The position numbers and the translations under genes are program-made. Shown in pieces: positions 1 through 12,642 of a DNA stretch of 64,000 nt. Numbering within the stretch: the first letter of the stretch is position 1; every line of letters starts with the position of its first letter. The DNA is taken from NCBI GenBank assembly GCA_013398275.1, contig VZSE01012473.1:809342-873341 (forward strand), written 5' to 3'. The notes under the pieces were generated by a model, which did no database searches, was not told the origin of the DNA, and worked only from the letters and a program-made list of their open reading frames with translations. Source of the stretch: Promerops cafer (taxonomy: Eukaryota; Chordata; Aves; Passeriformes; Nectariniidae).

Positions 1-3000
1 GAAGAGTAAGCACCGTGTTCAGAGGTGATTAAAGAGGCAAATAAAATGAAAGATTTTTTTTCTGCTGTGTGTGAATTCATCAATTTCTAGACTCTTCAGC
101 CTGGAAAAGAGGTAAATTAGAGGTCGCAAGAGAAGGCTAATGAAATCATGAAGGAAAAAGAGAAGATAAATTAGAGAATGAATGTTTACCTTCTCATAAA
201 TAAGGCATTAGAAACTATCCAATTAAATAAGTATTAAGTAAATGAAAATATATTTTCCTTCGACATGGAACAGAGCTGTGGAACTTACTGCTGCCTCATG
301 TTGTTGAGTGTAAAAGCATACGCAGACTGGAGAGATTCATGGGCTGTAAAACAGAATAGTTCAACCCCAGCCTCCAGCTGAGGAGCCACAAGCTTCTAAT
401 AGTCAGCTGGAACTCTTTAAGGAAGGGAAATGTTCTTCCTCTTTAAGGATGTACCGAGAGGAAGGTAATGCTACCTTCTCCAAAATTCTGACTCCTACCA
501 TCTTCACTTCCATGTTCCTGTGGGGGGGTTTCTTGCGATTGTGTGTGAGTCTATGTGTCTGAACAGCTTAGAGTCACAGGAGCACATTCCACTGCCCCTG
601 TCTTCACATAAGCATGCACATTTTTCCTGGAAAGCTTTCCTCCGTGACTGGATTGCATCTGTGTTATTTCAGTGAAACGGGATCTTGGTGCAGATTACAT
701 CGCGCAGAAAAACCCACGGCGATGCACTGAGGAGAATCTCCACTAGTTGTCACTCGATCCCCATTTTATAGCTGACTTCAAGGCCAGTTCGAGCTTCTGA
801 CTCTAAGAATCATGTCCTGGACCCCAAATAACAAATGTCCTGGGACAGGTTTTGCCATGGAGTCTCTCTAAAATGTGCTGATAAGAATACGTTTAAATCC
901 AAGATGGGGCAGCCCGTGCTGGTGTTGTTCTGTGGGTTTTGGCTTTCTAAATAATTATCCTTAACAGGGCATTGCCCAGGGTTGGAGCTAGTGAGAGGCA
1001 TGGTGTGGGAACTGCTGAACACATTCTGCATGCCAGCTCCTCTCTCTGGAGAGGTGATGATCCCAATAGACAGATTTCCTCCAGGAGGACAAGTTATAGA
1101 AGAGTGAAAAGGGTGTATGGTGGTACCAGGGTTGGCTTGTGATCAGTGTTTTCTTGGGTTAGCAGGACTGAAAAGGATTGTGGCAAGAGGGTGCCAGCAG
1201 TGATGAAGAGGAAGGGGCTCAGTAGAGGTATTTTGTGGCTTATTCCCAGGATGGTTTTCTTTGTCTGGTTTCACATTGAACAAGAACCTGGATTTTTAAC
1301 TGGAAGAAGGTAAACTCACAACTCCATATTTTGCCTGTTTGTATTTCTTTGGTACTTGCATTCAAAGCCAGCATGAGTTTGAGAAAAACAGTAAATTTCA
1401 TAAACTTGATAAACATCTTTCTTCTTCTTCTGTCTTTAGCTCCCCCTGCCACAGGTTTAGTTTTCAAGCTCACCTGTTTCATTGTTTGTGTTGAAGTGGT
1501 TTTGTTGAGCAAATCACGTTCTGCACCGCTTGGCGCTTGATGCTGTGAACAGAGGAAGAGCTACTGGTTGTCTTGAAGAGTTTGCTCTCTGAGTAAATCA
1601 TAAGAAAATTCAAGCATGACACAATTCAGGCTTTTAATTCTTTGTTATATTTGCGAGGTAGTAGTCAGTGATGGAGCCTGGAAGCAGGAGCAGTCAGGAT
1701 GTCCTGCACACTGCTCCTACATGCTCACTCTGTAAGTACCATCATGTGCTCTACCACGTGCACCCCGAAGAGAACACAGAGCAAAGCAGACTGAGTTGCT
1801 GTGGCTGGAAAGGCCTGACACATTCTTGTTCCTACAAATCAATTGCTGTTTTCAGTCTCTCAGTGCTTGAGTCTTCCCTTTTAAACAAATTGAAAAGCTT
1901 GTTTAAAAGGGAAGAATATCCCAACTACAACAACAAAAAACCAAACAAAAAAAAAATAAACAGCAACTAAAAATTGTCCCTCAAGCCCACACACAGAATC
2001 AAACCCCCTCCCATTTTTCAGGATTTAAAGAGATTTCCTTTTCAAAGTAATGAAACTGAAAGAATTTGTTTTTCAAACTCTTGTTCACTATAATGGTAAA
2101 AGTGTTATCCATAGTTACTGCTGTAAAATTTAATAGAAAGTGTTCTGCAATCTGTTCTCCTCTTCTCTTGAAAGGAGTAAAGAAAATCAGCTCAAACTGA
2201 ATTGCTTTCAAGGTGTTTCTTCCAGGTTAGAGAATGTTTCCTGCTCCAGGTGCCCATTTCCTTTGAAATAATTATGTTTTGGAAATGCTGTGAGCCCAGG
2301 CCACCAAAATAAATGTCAAGGGAACAAGGGTCTGTTTGAGACCAATGGGCAGGGCGTTAATGCATTTGTATCCCAGGACTTACTATGTTTTCTTTTTATA
2401 CTGAGAAAAGATGGGGATATTTATTTGCATGAAAAATGAGTATCTTTTTATCTCTGTTATATCAGCCGATAATTTGATTGCTGTGTTGAAACTTTTACTA
2501 CACATCTTTGCCTAATATTTTCTTCATTCTTTAATTTTCTAAAAGCCATTTGAAAACCACAGAGATTAGGAAATCCCTTCCCCCACATCTTACATTTTAA
2601 ATGTAGGGGAAAATAATCAGAAACTTCTCATTGCTCTTGATTGCCTTTTAATTATTTTATGCTTTAATTAAGTCTCACCATTCCTCATTAAGGCTATTGT
2701 TCAGGAACTGTTTTAGTAATCCTGCACAAACAGCATCTGTGAAAGTTTTTGGTAGCTGTTGCCTTGGTAAGGAGAATTTTCACTTATAAAAGCATGAAAC
2801 ACATGATGAATTTTGGTGCCCTGTATCTCTTGGGGAAGCTGTGGTGCAAAAGACAGAACCCCAGATTTATAGAATGCCTAGGAAACAAGTTCCTGAGACT
2901 GGAGCAGCCTTGCCTGGAAATAATGGTTGTACTAATAAAGTGACCATTTTCATGGTTTATGCAGCGCAGTTCAGAATCTGTATTGGCCAATTTGATGGCA

Positions 3001-5427
3001 TTCATGATCCAAACCTCTTTGTGATAAAATTAGAGGTGCTAGACAGTGACTTCTTAGGTGCTTACATCATTGTCTCCTGTGGTAGCAGTAAGTCTGAGGC
3101 AGGGATCAATGCGTTGGGATGCATGAGACAGCTCACACCTGCCTGCCTGCACAGTGTGAGGAGGGGGAGCTGCTGCCAAGGCCAGAGATGTCAGTACTCC
3201 CTGTGACACCAGTGTAATGAGACCTGGAGGGTCTCTCCCCTTCAGCTCAGTCACTGACTCTTCAACTCTTGCACAGAATTTCATTCTACCACTGCTAGAC
3301 GTGGAGCTCCAGGGGGAAATTCCCGGGTCACTGTACGTGCTAAATTGAACAACTACAGCTGAGATTAAGTCTGAACTGCAGCTGCTTAACTAAATTTAAA
3401 GCTTAAAGATCACTTTGAAGAGAAGTTTGAGGAGCAGTAAAGTTTTCCAAACAAGATCCATGCTGCGGCAGTGCCTAGATAACTTGGTAGCAAGGTGGAA
3501 GAAGCCTGGAAGTTGCAGTAACATTGTGGGAGGTTTTACCAGGTTGTCCACTATACTGGATGTGCATCTGCAGATTTGTCAAATGAAAGTGCATCTTCAT
3601 CTGCTGTAGTTAAACTCTCAGTAGAATCAGCCTCCATCTCTTTGGTTGACACCTGTAGAGCATCCTGCTTTTGCAAAGGTCAGTATTAGCCATAAAACTC
3701 ATGCAGGTAACTTAGCTCAAGGGATTGTTGTGAGCATGGTATAATTTGGTTGAACACCTTGTGGTGATCAGTCTCATGTAGGGTCTCTTGCACAGAGAAG
3801 CAGATATGATCTGCAGTCTTTGTATATGTGTATGCAAAAAAACCCAAATAGTGTTGGTGTACACAGCACTTCAGGGTTGAAGTTGTGTACAGCACTGTCT
3901 CAACCCTAGCTGACATTTTGGGTATTCAGCTGTGAATAAATGAGAGTCTGCCTATCAGTTCATCAGGGAATCTAGTAAATGAGGAACCGCCGTAATTAAA
4001 ATCTTGCTGGTGTGAAACCCTACTGAAAATACTTAGCATCTGCCATGCAGCAATCCTTAAATACTTAACAAGCTTTTGACTTTCTTATGAGGAGGTAAAC
4101 ATCAAGTATCTCCCTTGCTCCAGTATGCAAAAGAGTCAAGTGACTTTTCTTAGTCATATGCAGTGAACCAAAGCAGAGTTCTTTCATTAGGATTTTAACT
4201 TTAGTGTTGGAGGTCCCCATACATGCAGTCCCAGTTATTACAACCTGTAGAGCAAAGTCTTGCCTGTTGTAGGTGGAATATGAGTTTTAGGAACTTGTCA
4301 ATCAAGGAGAGATCAAGTGACTTTTTCTGGAAGAAATGAACAGTCTTATACTGTTGTGGAAGAAAAGGAGCTCTGGCCATAAATCCACCTGTTTCTTGCA
4401 CAGAATTTTTTTTTCATCAGTGGAAGAGCAGAACTGCTTGATTATTAAAGGAATAAATTTTTCCTCAATGAAGAATATGAGGACCCTTTGAAAAATACAG
4501 GTTAGAGCCTTATGTAGTGTGTAAACTGTATCAACACGCTGTAAGAATGGCTTATTGCAGAAGGAAGATACTTGAAAGCAGATCAGTAATAAAGTGTAGC
4601 CTGACCAAGATCTGGTTAAAAAAGGAGTTGAATAATTGCCGCACATTGTAAAATATTTCAAGTGGAATGTAAAAGACTCCTTCACCTTCATGGAAGTGAA
4701 ATTGCATTTCACATAAGCTCCTGGAGACTGATAGCCAGAACCTGCCTTTAAGATTGGAAGGGGTGACAGGGCAGGAATCTGAGATGAATTTGGGGGTTGT
4801 GTAGCGCAGGTATATATTGTGAATAGACTCTGAGAGACTATAGGCAAACCTTGATGAGACTCAAGAGAGAAGAAAAATTGTGAAAACACTAAAAGAAGTG
4901 TAATCTTAACAGAAGTCTCTGCTACTTCCGTGTATTTTGATAGGCTTTTTTTGTGGCATCCTGCTTACCAAGCTGTATCTGGAAAACCAAATCATGCTTA
5001 GAAGAGTCATCTGGAGTTCTGCTGTCATGAGTGTATCTCTAATTATGACTAAAATACTTAGTCAGAACAGCTGACAAATACATCTATGGTGTTCCTTATT
5101 CTTAGCTCTAGGTTTACAAACCTCCGTTGCCAGAGGAGGCATTACACCATTACAAGATTCACAGAACTGCTGTATCTTCAACATGAAGTTGGCTTTTTTT
5201 CCTACAAGAAAGCTGATTGTGAAGTCACTGAAATATGAGTTATTTCTAAGAGGACATTTGCCTATTCCTAATTCTTTAGATGAAATAACAGATCACATAC
5301 TGCAAGTATTAACTGAACAGGCAGCAAAATAAATACAAGTCAATAAAATTTGCTTATCTTCCAGCTGAAATGTAGCTGTGGAGGGTGGCTCTGATATCCA
5401 TTTTGGGTAATACAAGAAATTATACTG

Positions 5428-5432
<5 letters not shown>
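1..5432. other. Gene-free stretch, left edge
   Basis: I see no supportable gene here. The open frames are short and lack paired splice sites, codon bias or recognisable domains. The longest, on the minus strand at 4302-4889 (195 codons), has low-complexity Phe/Leu/Ser composition and is about what chance gives in a window this size. The stretch contains the perfect inverted repeat at 1872-1915 and an AT-rich patch near 2580-2720 rich in TTAATTA-type motifs. It could be intron or intergenic. Confidence 0.6.
1872..1915. repeat. Perfect 17-bp inverted repeat (hairpin)
   Basis: The left arm at 1872-1888 reads TCTTCCCTTTTAAACAA and the right arm at 1899-1915 is its exact reverse complement, separated by a 10-base spacer. 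The bases just outside the arms do not pair, so the stem is bounded at 17 bp. It could fold as an RNA hairpin or a cruciform. It is shorter than a usual pre-miRNA stem, and the sequence shows no function for it. Confidence 0.9.

Positions 5433-5464
<32 letters not shown>
5433..5464. repeat. (TA)n microsatellite at gap edge
   Basis: About 14 TA units run directly into AAAT and then the N gap. The assembly probably broke in this repeat, so its true length is unknown. Confidence 0.9.
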
Positions 5465-5516
5465 NNNNNNNNNNNNNNNNNNNNNNNNNNNNNNNNNNNN
5501 NNNNNNNNNNNNNNNN
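5465..5516. other. Assembly gap (52 N)
   Basis: Fifty-two consecutive N follow the TA microsatellite. Any reading frame drawn across it is meaningless. Confidence 0.99.
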
Positions 5517-6472
5517 TTTGTACAGGGCTTTCTCTTAAGTGACAAATGGTGCAAGACAGCTGCTTTGGAAATAGGACTCATTCAGTGTCAGAGGTGAGAA
5601 AACACTTTTTATTGTGTATAATGGAAAGGCTAACACCAGGGTCCACACAGAGGGAGCTTTAGGAAATACTACAGATTTACACTATGTGGGACACCTATAG
5701 AAAACTTTTTATTGGGGGGGAGGAAATAATAATTAATCCTTTTTCCCTTAGTCCTTCATCTGTGTTAAAATTTCTTTTTTTTAATGAAAGAGGCGTTCTT
5801 ACAACATGTGATCTTTTTATCAGGAATTTATTTCCTCTTTTGCTTAGTCTGTATGCATGCTGCCCACTGGGAGTTGTATAAAGCAGATGACTTCATATCT
5901 CATGATGGATTTCTGGGGAGTCTTCTGTGCTCTTTTGTAACAGTCCTGCAGACCAATATAAGTATGAAGAAGATGGCAAGGAACAGAGGAATGCATGTTC
6001 TCTTGGAGCCTGTGTCTCAGTAGACATGTTCAGGAGTTAGCAATTGAGGGATTGTTTTTAGGAATTCCTTTTGGAGCCATCTAAAGGCACAAAACACAAT
6101 TTGGTGCTGTTAATTGGAATTACTTAAAAGAACTATAATTAAAATGCTAAGCCTGTAGGAACTGTATTCATTGGGAAGGAAAGAATGCCAGATGCTTCAG
6201 GTACAGTAGATGCTGAGGAGAGATTAATTAATAATTTGTATATTTTCTATGATTAAAGCTCACATACTGAGAAAAAGTGATTAAATCTGTTTATTAAGGG
6301 TTAGTGTAGAAAAGTTGTTGAAGAAGTGGTTAATGAGTTTTCACTGCACTGTTAATGCATCACATAAGCATGGTAATAAGCATAGTGAATTCCAGCTTTT
6401 GAGGTGTCACTCACTGATTCCCACTATCTTGTTCTGTAGTCTTTAGGTATTTATCTAAAAATAGATATGTAT

Positions 6473-6521
6473 TTATATATGTGTGTGTATATATATATAT
6501 TTTCTAATATGTATATATAAA
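6473..6521. repeat. Compound TA/TG microsatellite
   Basis: Alternating TATATA and GTGTGT runs interrupted by TTTTCTAA. An imperfect, old-looking simple repeat. Confidence 0.8.
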
Positions 6522-7553
6522 AATAAGGTAGATCAGCCTCATAGATCTGGATTTGTAAAGTGCTAAAGGACTCATGATGTGCTGGCCTGTGCTGTCTGCT
6601 GAGACTGCTTGTCAGTCTGTGTGGCTATAACCTGTGTTTGAAGGGGAGCAGTGACAGTGTAGGTGTGGTGTTTTCAGACAGGCACCTTGTGATAACACTG
6701 CCCTCTTTCTCTGGGAACATTTACACAACGTGTACCTGGACACAGCCGAGATGCTCATTCCTAGTGCAGTCCTTGTTACTCAACAGCTGATGCAAACAGC
6801 CATCTCAGACCAATTGCATTTTAACACAGAACTGCACATTTAGATGCTTAACTTCACTGCTTTTGGGGTGTTTTAATTTGAATTTTTCTTCTAGAATTCG
6901 AAGCATCCTTGTTTCACAGTTGGCAGCTTTGTTTATTTTGTTAAATGTGGCATTTCCTCTTAGAGCTTTCACGGGCTGCTCAGCTCAGGGAACCTGCATG
7001 TTCTGCCTTCTGAGCCTTGGATGCTGCTCTTCAGTCTGTGGTTTTGTCTGTGTGAGTTCATTTATTCTGTTAGTTAAAAAGAATCAACTTTAGATTTTAA
7101 TTTTCTGGAATTTCTCCTTAATTCCCTTTAGAAATCGGCCCAACTTTCTCTTGATCCCTGTTTAAAATCAGTTGATGCAAAGAGATGTGGAAATGGCCAT
7201 GTGGAGGGGAGAAGGCCAGTTTTCTCTGGCATTTGGAAATGTTTTGAGGATACTGCTTCCTACTGACTTGGAGCAAAATCAAAAATTGTTGAGACTCCAC
7301 AAAGGAGAACTCCATAGCCTCACAAGTGTGTATAGGGAGATATTTGACTTACAGTCTATTTTGTTGTTTCACATTTCAAAACTGAAGAATTTAGTTTAGA
7401 TTCTGTCATCTGAAGTGTATATATAATATCCATGGGGGGGAAAAAAAGGATGGGGTTTAAAATAAGGGAAAGTAATTTAAAAATGAAAAGTTGAGCAAAA
7501 CCCTTTTTCTTATGGAATCACTGTGGGGTTCTACAACATGTATCCTGGGGTGG

Positions 7554-7570
7554 TTTTTTTTTTTTTTTTT
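7554..7570. repeat. Poly-T run
   Basis: Seventeen consecutive T. No retroposon body or target duplication is recognisable beside it, so I call it only a homopolymer. Confidence 0.85.
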
Positions 7571-8225
7571 ACTATTGTCAGTGTTGCTTTGATTTTATGA
7601 ACACTAAGGTTTTGGTAGAAATCCTTGTACTGAAGAATTGTGGATCTTTTGAAAATACAGTGTTTTCCTGTTATTGCTGTTGCATTACTACGATGCACAG
7701 AGGCAGAATTTAGATTGAATCTTCATAGTGCTGACTGGAATCCTCAAAATGGAGAACATTCCAATAGGGTTAGTGTATTTTCTCACATAGAGCAGCTAAT
7801 CCTTACCCTGTTAATGTCCTTGACAAAACCACAGTGAATTTACCCAGCTGAGGATTTCATTTGAATGATTTCAGGTTTTGCTTTCTATGTAAAGCTGGAG
7901 CTCTTTATTTTTGGGGCACTTGATGAAGTGACTTTGTCTGTGTTTGTTTAGGCTTTGCTTTAAAAGCTGGTTTCTCACTTCTGTTACATATCTTTGGTTG
8001 ACTTTCCCATTCTGTTTTTTCCTTCACTATTGAGTCCAAGTGTGTGTAAGTAGGGAGGAGGCAGGAAATGGTTTACAAATGAAAATGAAATGAAAATGAT
8101 CACCCCACACAAGTCCACCAGCTTCATTCACTTGCACAGCATCATGTCAGAGTTCAGAGTCTGAAGCCTCTCCAAAAAGGCCTGTCTCTACTATGGCAGT
8201 TTCCAGCCCCACAAGGCTACACTTG

Positions 8226-8303
8226 AAAAAACAAACCAAAACAAAGAGCAACACTAACAACAAAACCTCACCAAAAAACCCAACCAAAACACCCAAACCC
8301 ATA
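8226..8303. repeat. A/C-rich low-complexity tract
   Basis: The + strand is almost free of T and is made of CAAAAC, CCAAAC and AACAAAACC-like words, so the minus strand is G/T-rich. Similar G/T-rich tracts occur on the + strand near 32858-32900 and 62150-62240. Low-complexity bird DNA with no function visible. Confidence 0.7.
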
Positions 8304-11300
8304 GCCTCTGGGTTTTGTTTTTGTATTGTCAAACCCTCTGGACCTTTCCAGGAGGAGTCCCTTTCACCCAAATCTAACCATTTCAATGTCTTTAGAGTCT
8401 AAATGCTGAAAAAAATTACAATTAATAAATCTGTTGTTTCTTATGGCTCAGGTTGTATCTGCACTTAAATATTTTAACCTTATGGTACCAGTTGAGGCTC
8501 TCTGGAAGAGAGTAGGCTCTCCACTGTCCCAGAGTTTGCTTATAATAAATTACTTCAGTTTGCTTCTTGAGACTCATGTAGAAAACTTTTGTTAGAAATA
8601 TACTGCCAAAAGGCATTCAATGAGTTAAATGCAGTTGCTGGCTCTTATTATCAGAGGCACAGTTATCTAGGAACAGTTGTGGGATGCCTGATTGTAACAG
8701 CATCTTGCATGATATCCATGCCTGCTCTCTGCAAATGAGGGTTTCTTCCTGAAAAGTGCTGTAACATTTCGTAGCACTCACATGTGATCTTAATGGGAGT
8801 ACAGGACAAGTTGTCTTGGGGCAGTGCTTATAGTTAACCCTAAGATGTTTGGGCAAACACCTGGACTGTAAAAATAACCTGTGAACTGTAATTATACACA
8901 TATGTAATTGTGAGAACTGGGTGATTCTGCTGTCACTTTGGCTTGGAGGCATTGTCATGCCTGCCATGACACAGCTTGATGGCCTTGTGCCTAGTCAGGA
9001 TCTCATTGCACTGTGCTCCCTACAAACACACTGTTCATGATGCTGAAGGATTTAGCATCTTGGTGGGCAAGATGAAAAGGAACTATCATCATACTCCTTT
9101 CAGAAACAGGACTCTAAAAATGGTAGGCTCGAGTCAAGTCTAAGGGAAACCGGCGACTGGACCCAGCTCCAGGTCTCAGGCTGAGGGTCAAGGCTGCATG
9201 TCCCTTGCACAGAGCTCCTGCCTGGTTAAAATGCACCTTTTCCCCATGTGTTGTTTCATTAGTTATTTGCTTTTCCATCTTGTTACATAGCTTCTAAAAG
9301 TACTCAGCCAGATGGGCTGTTTGATTTGCTGGATGTTTCACTCCTTTATATTTAGTTAAGTCAATACATGTCAATTTTTCATCTGTAAAGGAGAGCTAAA
9401 ACTCTCCTATTTAATACAATGCTGTAAGGATGAATTAGAAGGTTCTTTTCTCTTTTCCTGTGTCAGGAAGAGAGTTAATATAGTTTAGAGAATAGAAAAT
9501 AAGTACTTTGGATCCAGTCTTTCCTTCCTTCCTCTCTCCCTGTATTAAATATACTGTGTATCTGAAGTCTTGGCTCTCACCTACCCTTTTAGGATGTAAG
9601 TAACACATTTTAAATGCATTACCTCTTTTGGATTGCACAGGTTAACACCTGCATATTTCCACTTTCTCTGACCTTTTTTTGTAAGTGTAAGGATGTTGGT
9701 CTTTGTAGGCAGCTTATTAATAATACTTCTTAATTACTATGAGAGTGTTGGGCATGGTGTGTGACTTGAGATCAGGAGTCAGGCTGTAGTTCCCACAGGG
9801 AAAAAAACACAGTCTTGTGGTTAAGATCAAAGGCTGTAGATCTTGAATTCAGTCCTATCCTTGCACATCTTTCAGTATCCCAAAGTCATTTAAGTGAGGG
9901 ATCTTAAATTTCCCTGTCTAGCCTAGGTGTTGTAAGAATAAATTAATTGGTGGAGATGAGTCACTCGAAAATGCTCTGGAACTATGGGTTATTTAAAAGG
10001 CTGAATTTATCACTGAGGCCAGACTTTTCTAAAGGGCTCAGCTTGGCTTGTAAGCTCATGCCAGTAGTTGTCTTACCACAGTCATTTAGGATTTGTGTCA
10101 CAGTTTTGCCTAGAAGCCCACATGGACATCAATAATGCATTACACAAAGGCTTATTATCCAGGAGTTCTTGCCCTAAAGTACTTGCAGTCAAGTCAGAGG
10201 CAATAAATGGATATGAAGAACATAAGAGAATGGAGAGAATGTGGCAATGGAGTACACTCTTTCTCTGCCTGTCTGCCTACCTATGTATCTATTTTTTTAC
10301 CTTTTTACCTGATGAGATCCCTGATGCCAGGAGGAGGCAGTGAATTTTTTAAACATTGTGATTGTAGCTTTAAGGCGGGGAGGAATCTCTATGGTGTCAT
10401 TTTAAACAAGTGTAAGTAAGAGAGGTAGAGGTTTCAGTAGCAAATTTCCTAGCAAGATCATTGCCAGATTAGTGTGCAGAGACCAGCCTGTCTGTGCCCT
10501 GCAAGGTATATTTCTGCCCTAAATTGAATTATTTCAGCTGTCAGCAAATGCTTGATAATATAGTGATCTGTGCTTGGGAGATTCACTCTTTGTATTAGTG
10601 TTGTATTGCATTCAGTGTTGAGGCTAGACAGAGCCACTCATCTTTGCCTCATGGTCCCACGTGGACTCACTTAGCTTAGTCATGAGTGGGCAATTAAATA
10701 ACAAGTGAGACCTTGTCAGCTCCAGGCATTAATATAAATCTTGGTGCTTGTAATACATTTATATGGCTCCCCCAGGTCCATCTGGACTTACAATCATCTC
10801 TCTTATTCACAGATCTTCTGGGACATTGACTGCTTGATTTTGCTTTGTAGCTCTCTGAATGAGGATTTGGCCCAGGAGATAACCAACAGTAAGTTTTTCT
10901 GACAGGCACTCAGTGAGTATAAACACTTGCCCACTTCGGTGTGCACAGGCATTGCCTCAAGTAATACTAAACACTTTTCTAGGGAAACAGGGGCTCCTGC
11001 TTAGCAGGCAGCAGAGTGGTTTTACTCTCCAATTTCTCTTGTTCAGATTTACCTTTAAATGGCTTGGAGATTTCAGTGCCTCATGGCTGATACAAGCCCT
11101 TCAAAAAGATCTGGTGATCTTTTTATTTAGAAAGTGCACATATCTGCATCATAAAGCCCTGAATGAATAAGGGGTCAGTGTGTCTGTTTCTCACAGAGAT
11201 TTCATTAAAAGCTTCTTCCTAGTTTCTTTACCCTGATAACCTGGCGATGCATTAAGGATATAAGTAGTAGTGTTGTGATCCTAAAGCAGGCATGATCCAC

Positions 11301-12600
11301 TAGTTAAGATGGCTCATGTTATGTAAAAGCCTTTGCTGATGATCTTATGGGAGTTCCATGACCTGAATGAGACTAGGATTTTGATTTACCTTGGAGGAAC
11401 CTCTTACAGAAGGAAAGACAATCTGCAAACATGCTGGAACATGCAGCAAAAAGATGCTGTTTGTGCTCTGTTTTTCTCGACAAACAGCAGTTTTCTGTAT
11501 TCAGGTTGGTGAGCTACTGCCTGTAAACATCAGTAAAGCATCTGTAAAATCACACAGAAGCAGAGAAGGGTGCATGGCTGGAGTCAGGTATTTGTTGGTT
11601 TTGGGGTTTTTTTGTGCAGCCTTAGAAAATTCTTCTTAGATCTCAAAGTTAGGCAGAACTCTTCCATTCATTGCTGTTTTAGCACTTCTGTATTACTATA
11701 AATAAATAAACGCTGTGGCATAATTTTATAAGTAATCTGCTCTGGGAGGTTGGGACTTGAGCCTTCATGCTTCCAAGCAGATGCACATTTTACTGACTTT
11801 TGCCAGAAAGATTGTCCAACTGCTGCAGAGCCTTAAAGGAGATGTCATTTCTGGGACTTCTTCCCTTCTTTCTTCCTTTCCCTACCTAGGGAGTGTCCCC
11901 CAGAACAGCTGATAATGTTGCCAGGTCCTTGCAGCTCTAGTGTAGACGTGTTGTGAAATCCAAAATAAACTTAAGAGATAATGTTACCAGAATCAAATGT
12001 TGTCAGAGGCTGATGCCTCTCAAGCTATCTACAGGGAATTCAGCCTGTCAGTGTTTAGTTTGACAGCAAGAGACACGGATGCTGTGACAAAGTTTTGTTA
12101 AGGTGACTTTTTCTATTATACAAAATGATTGGCATATGTTTCCTTGCTTCAGCTGATGAGCACTGGTGCAGTGGCAGAAGCTGCCCACTCTGTATCTTCA
12201 TTGATACTCTGCTTTTTGGTGTGTTTGAAGGACCAACTTATGTCAGGTTGCAGTCAGTTACAGACCACTTGATCATGACCGGAGTAGAGGGCCAGCTGGA
12301 CGATGGCAGCCAATGTGTTTGTCAAATGCAGCTTTTGTCAGTATGTGGCTGGATATGTTCTTTGAGTGGCTGGCAGAACTATTCAATATCCCTTTGGACT
12401 CAGTTTTGGCCTTGTGTATATGTGAACCATTCACAGTGAATGAAGGTGGTGAGTTGTTTATGTACACAACTGCAAAGGCAGAAACTAATTCAGTCTTGTG
12501 CTACAGTTGAGTGAGAGCTGTTGGTGAGAGAGTCAAATGGCCTCAGTTGCTTTCTGTTTTATTACCTGAACCACTGTGAACTTGCTGTGCTCCTTGTCAT

Positions 12601-12642
12601 CTTTCTCTCACCATCTTCCCCTTCTGTTCATTCCAGGTGAGT
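12601..12642 (+). promoter_or_regulatory. Juxtaposed 3'/5' splice motif (recursive splice site candidate)
   Basis: A long pyrimidine tract ends in TTCATTCCAG at 12627-12636 and is followed directly by GTGAGT at 12637-12642. A strong acceptor and a strong donor therefore meet with no exon between them. This YAG|GTRAGT layout is the known signature of zero-length recursive (ratchet) splice sites in long introns. If functional, the host transcript runs on the + strand. A single motif like this can occur by chance. Confidence 0.35.

Larger units (their letters stand above)
5517..12600. other. Gene-free stretch with simple repeats
   Basis: No gene, RNA gene or recognisable transposon was found. 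The stretch holds a TA/TG-rich microsatellite (6473-6521), a 17-base poly-T (7554-7570), and an A/C-rich tract on the + strand (about 8226-8303) built from CAAAAC/CCAAAC-like words. The remainder is unique AT-leaning sequence with only short chance frames. Confidence 0.55.

Noticed and set aside
787..830. GTTCGAGCTTC, checked as a tRNA T-arm
   Set aside because: No matching acceptor, D or anticodon arms around it; no tRNA gene found anywhere in the window.
4302..4889. 195-codon minus-strand frame
   Set aside because: No domain, no splice context, Phe/Leu/Ser-rich composition; about one frame of this length is expected by chance in the window.
5075..5332. 85 open codons on the + strand ending in an overlapping TAA/AATAAA, considered as the tail of a decayed processed gene
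   Set aside because: The protein-like wording upstream needed many frame switches and stops at the random rate; no poly-A tail or target duplication seen.
5385..5597. Open frame crossing the N gap
   Set aside because: It includes the TA microsatellite and the 52 undefined bases, so its continuity is an artefact.
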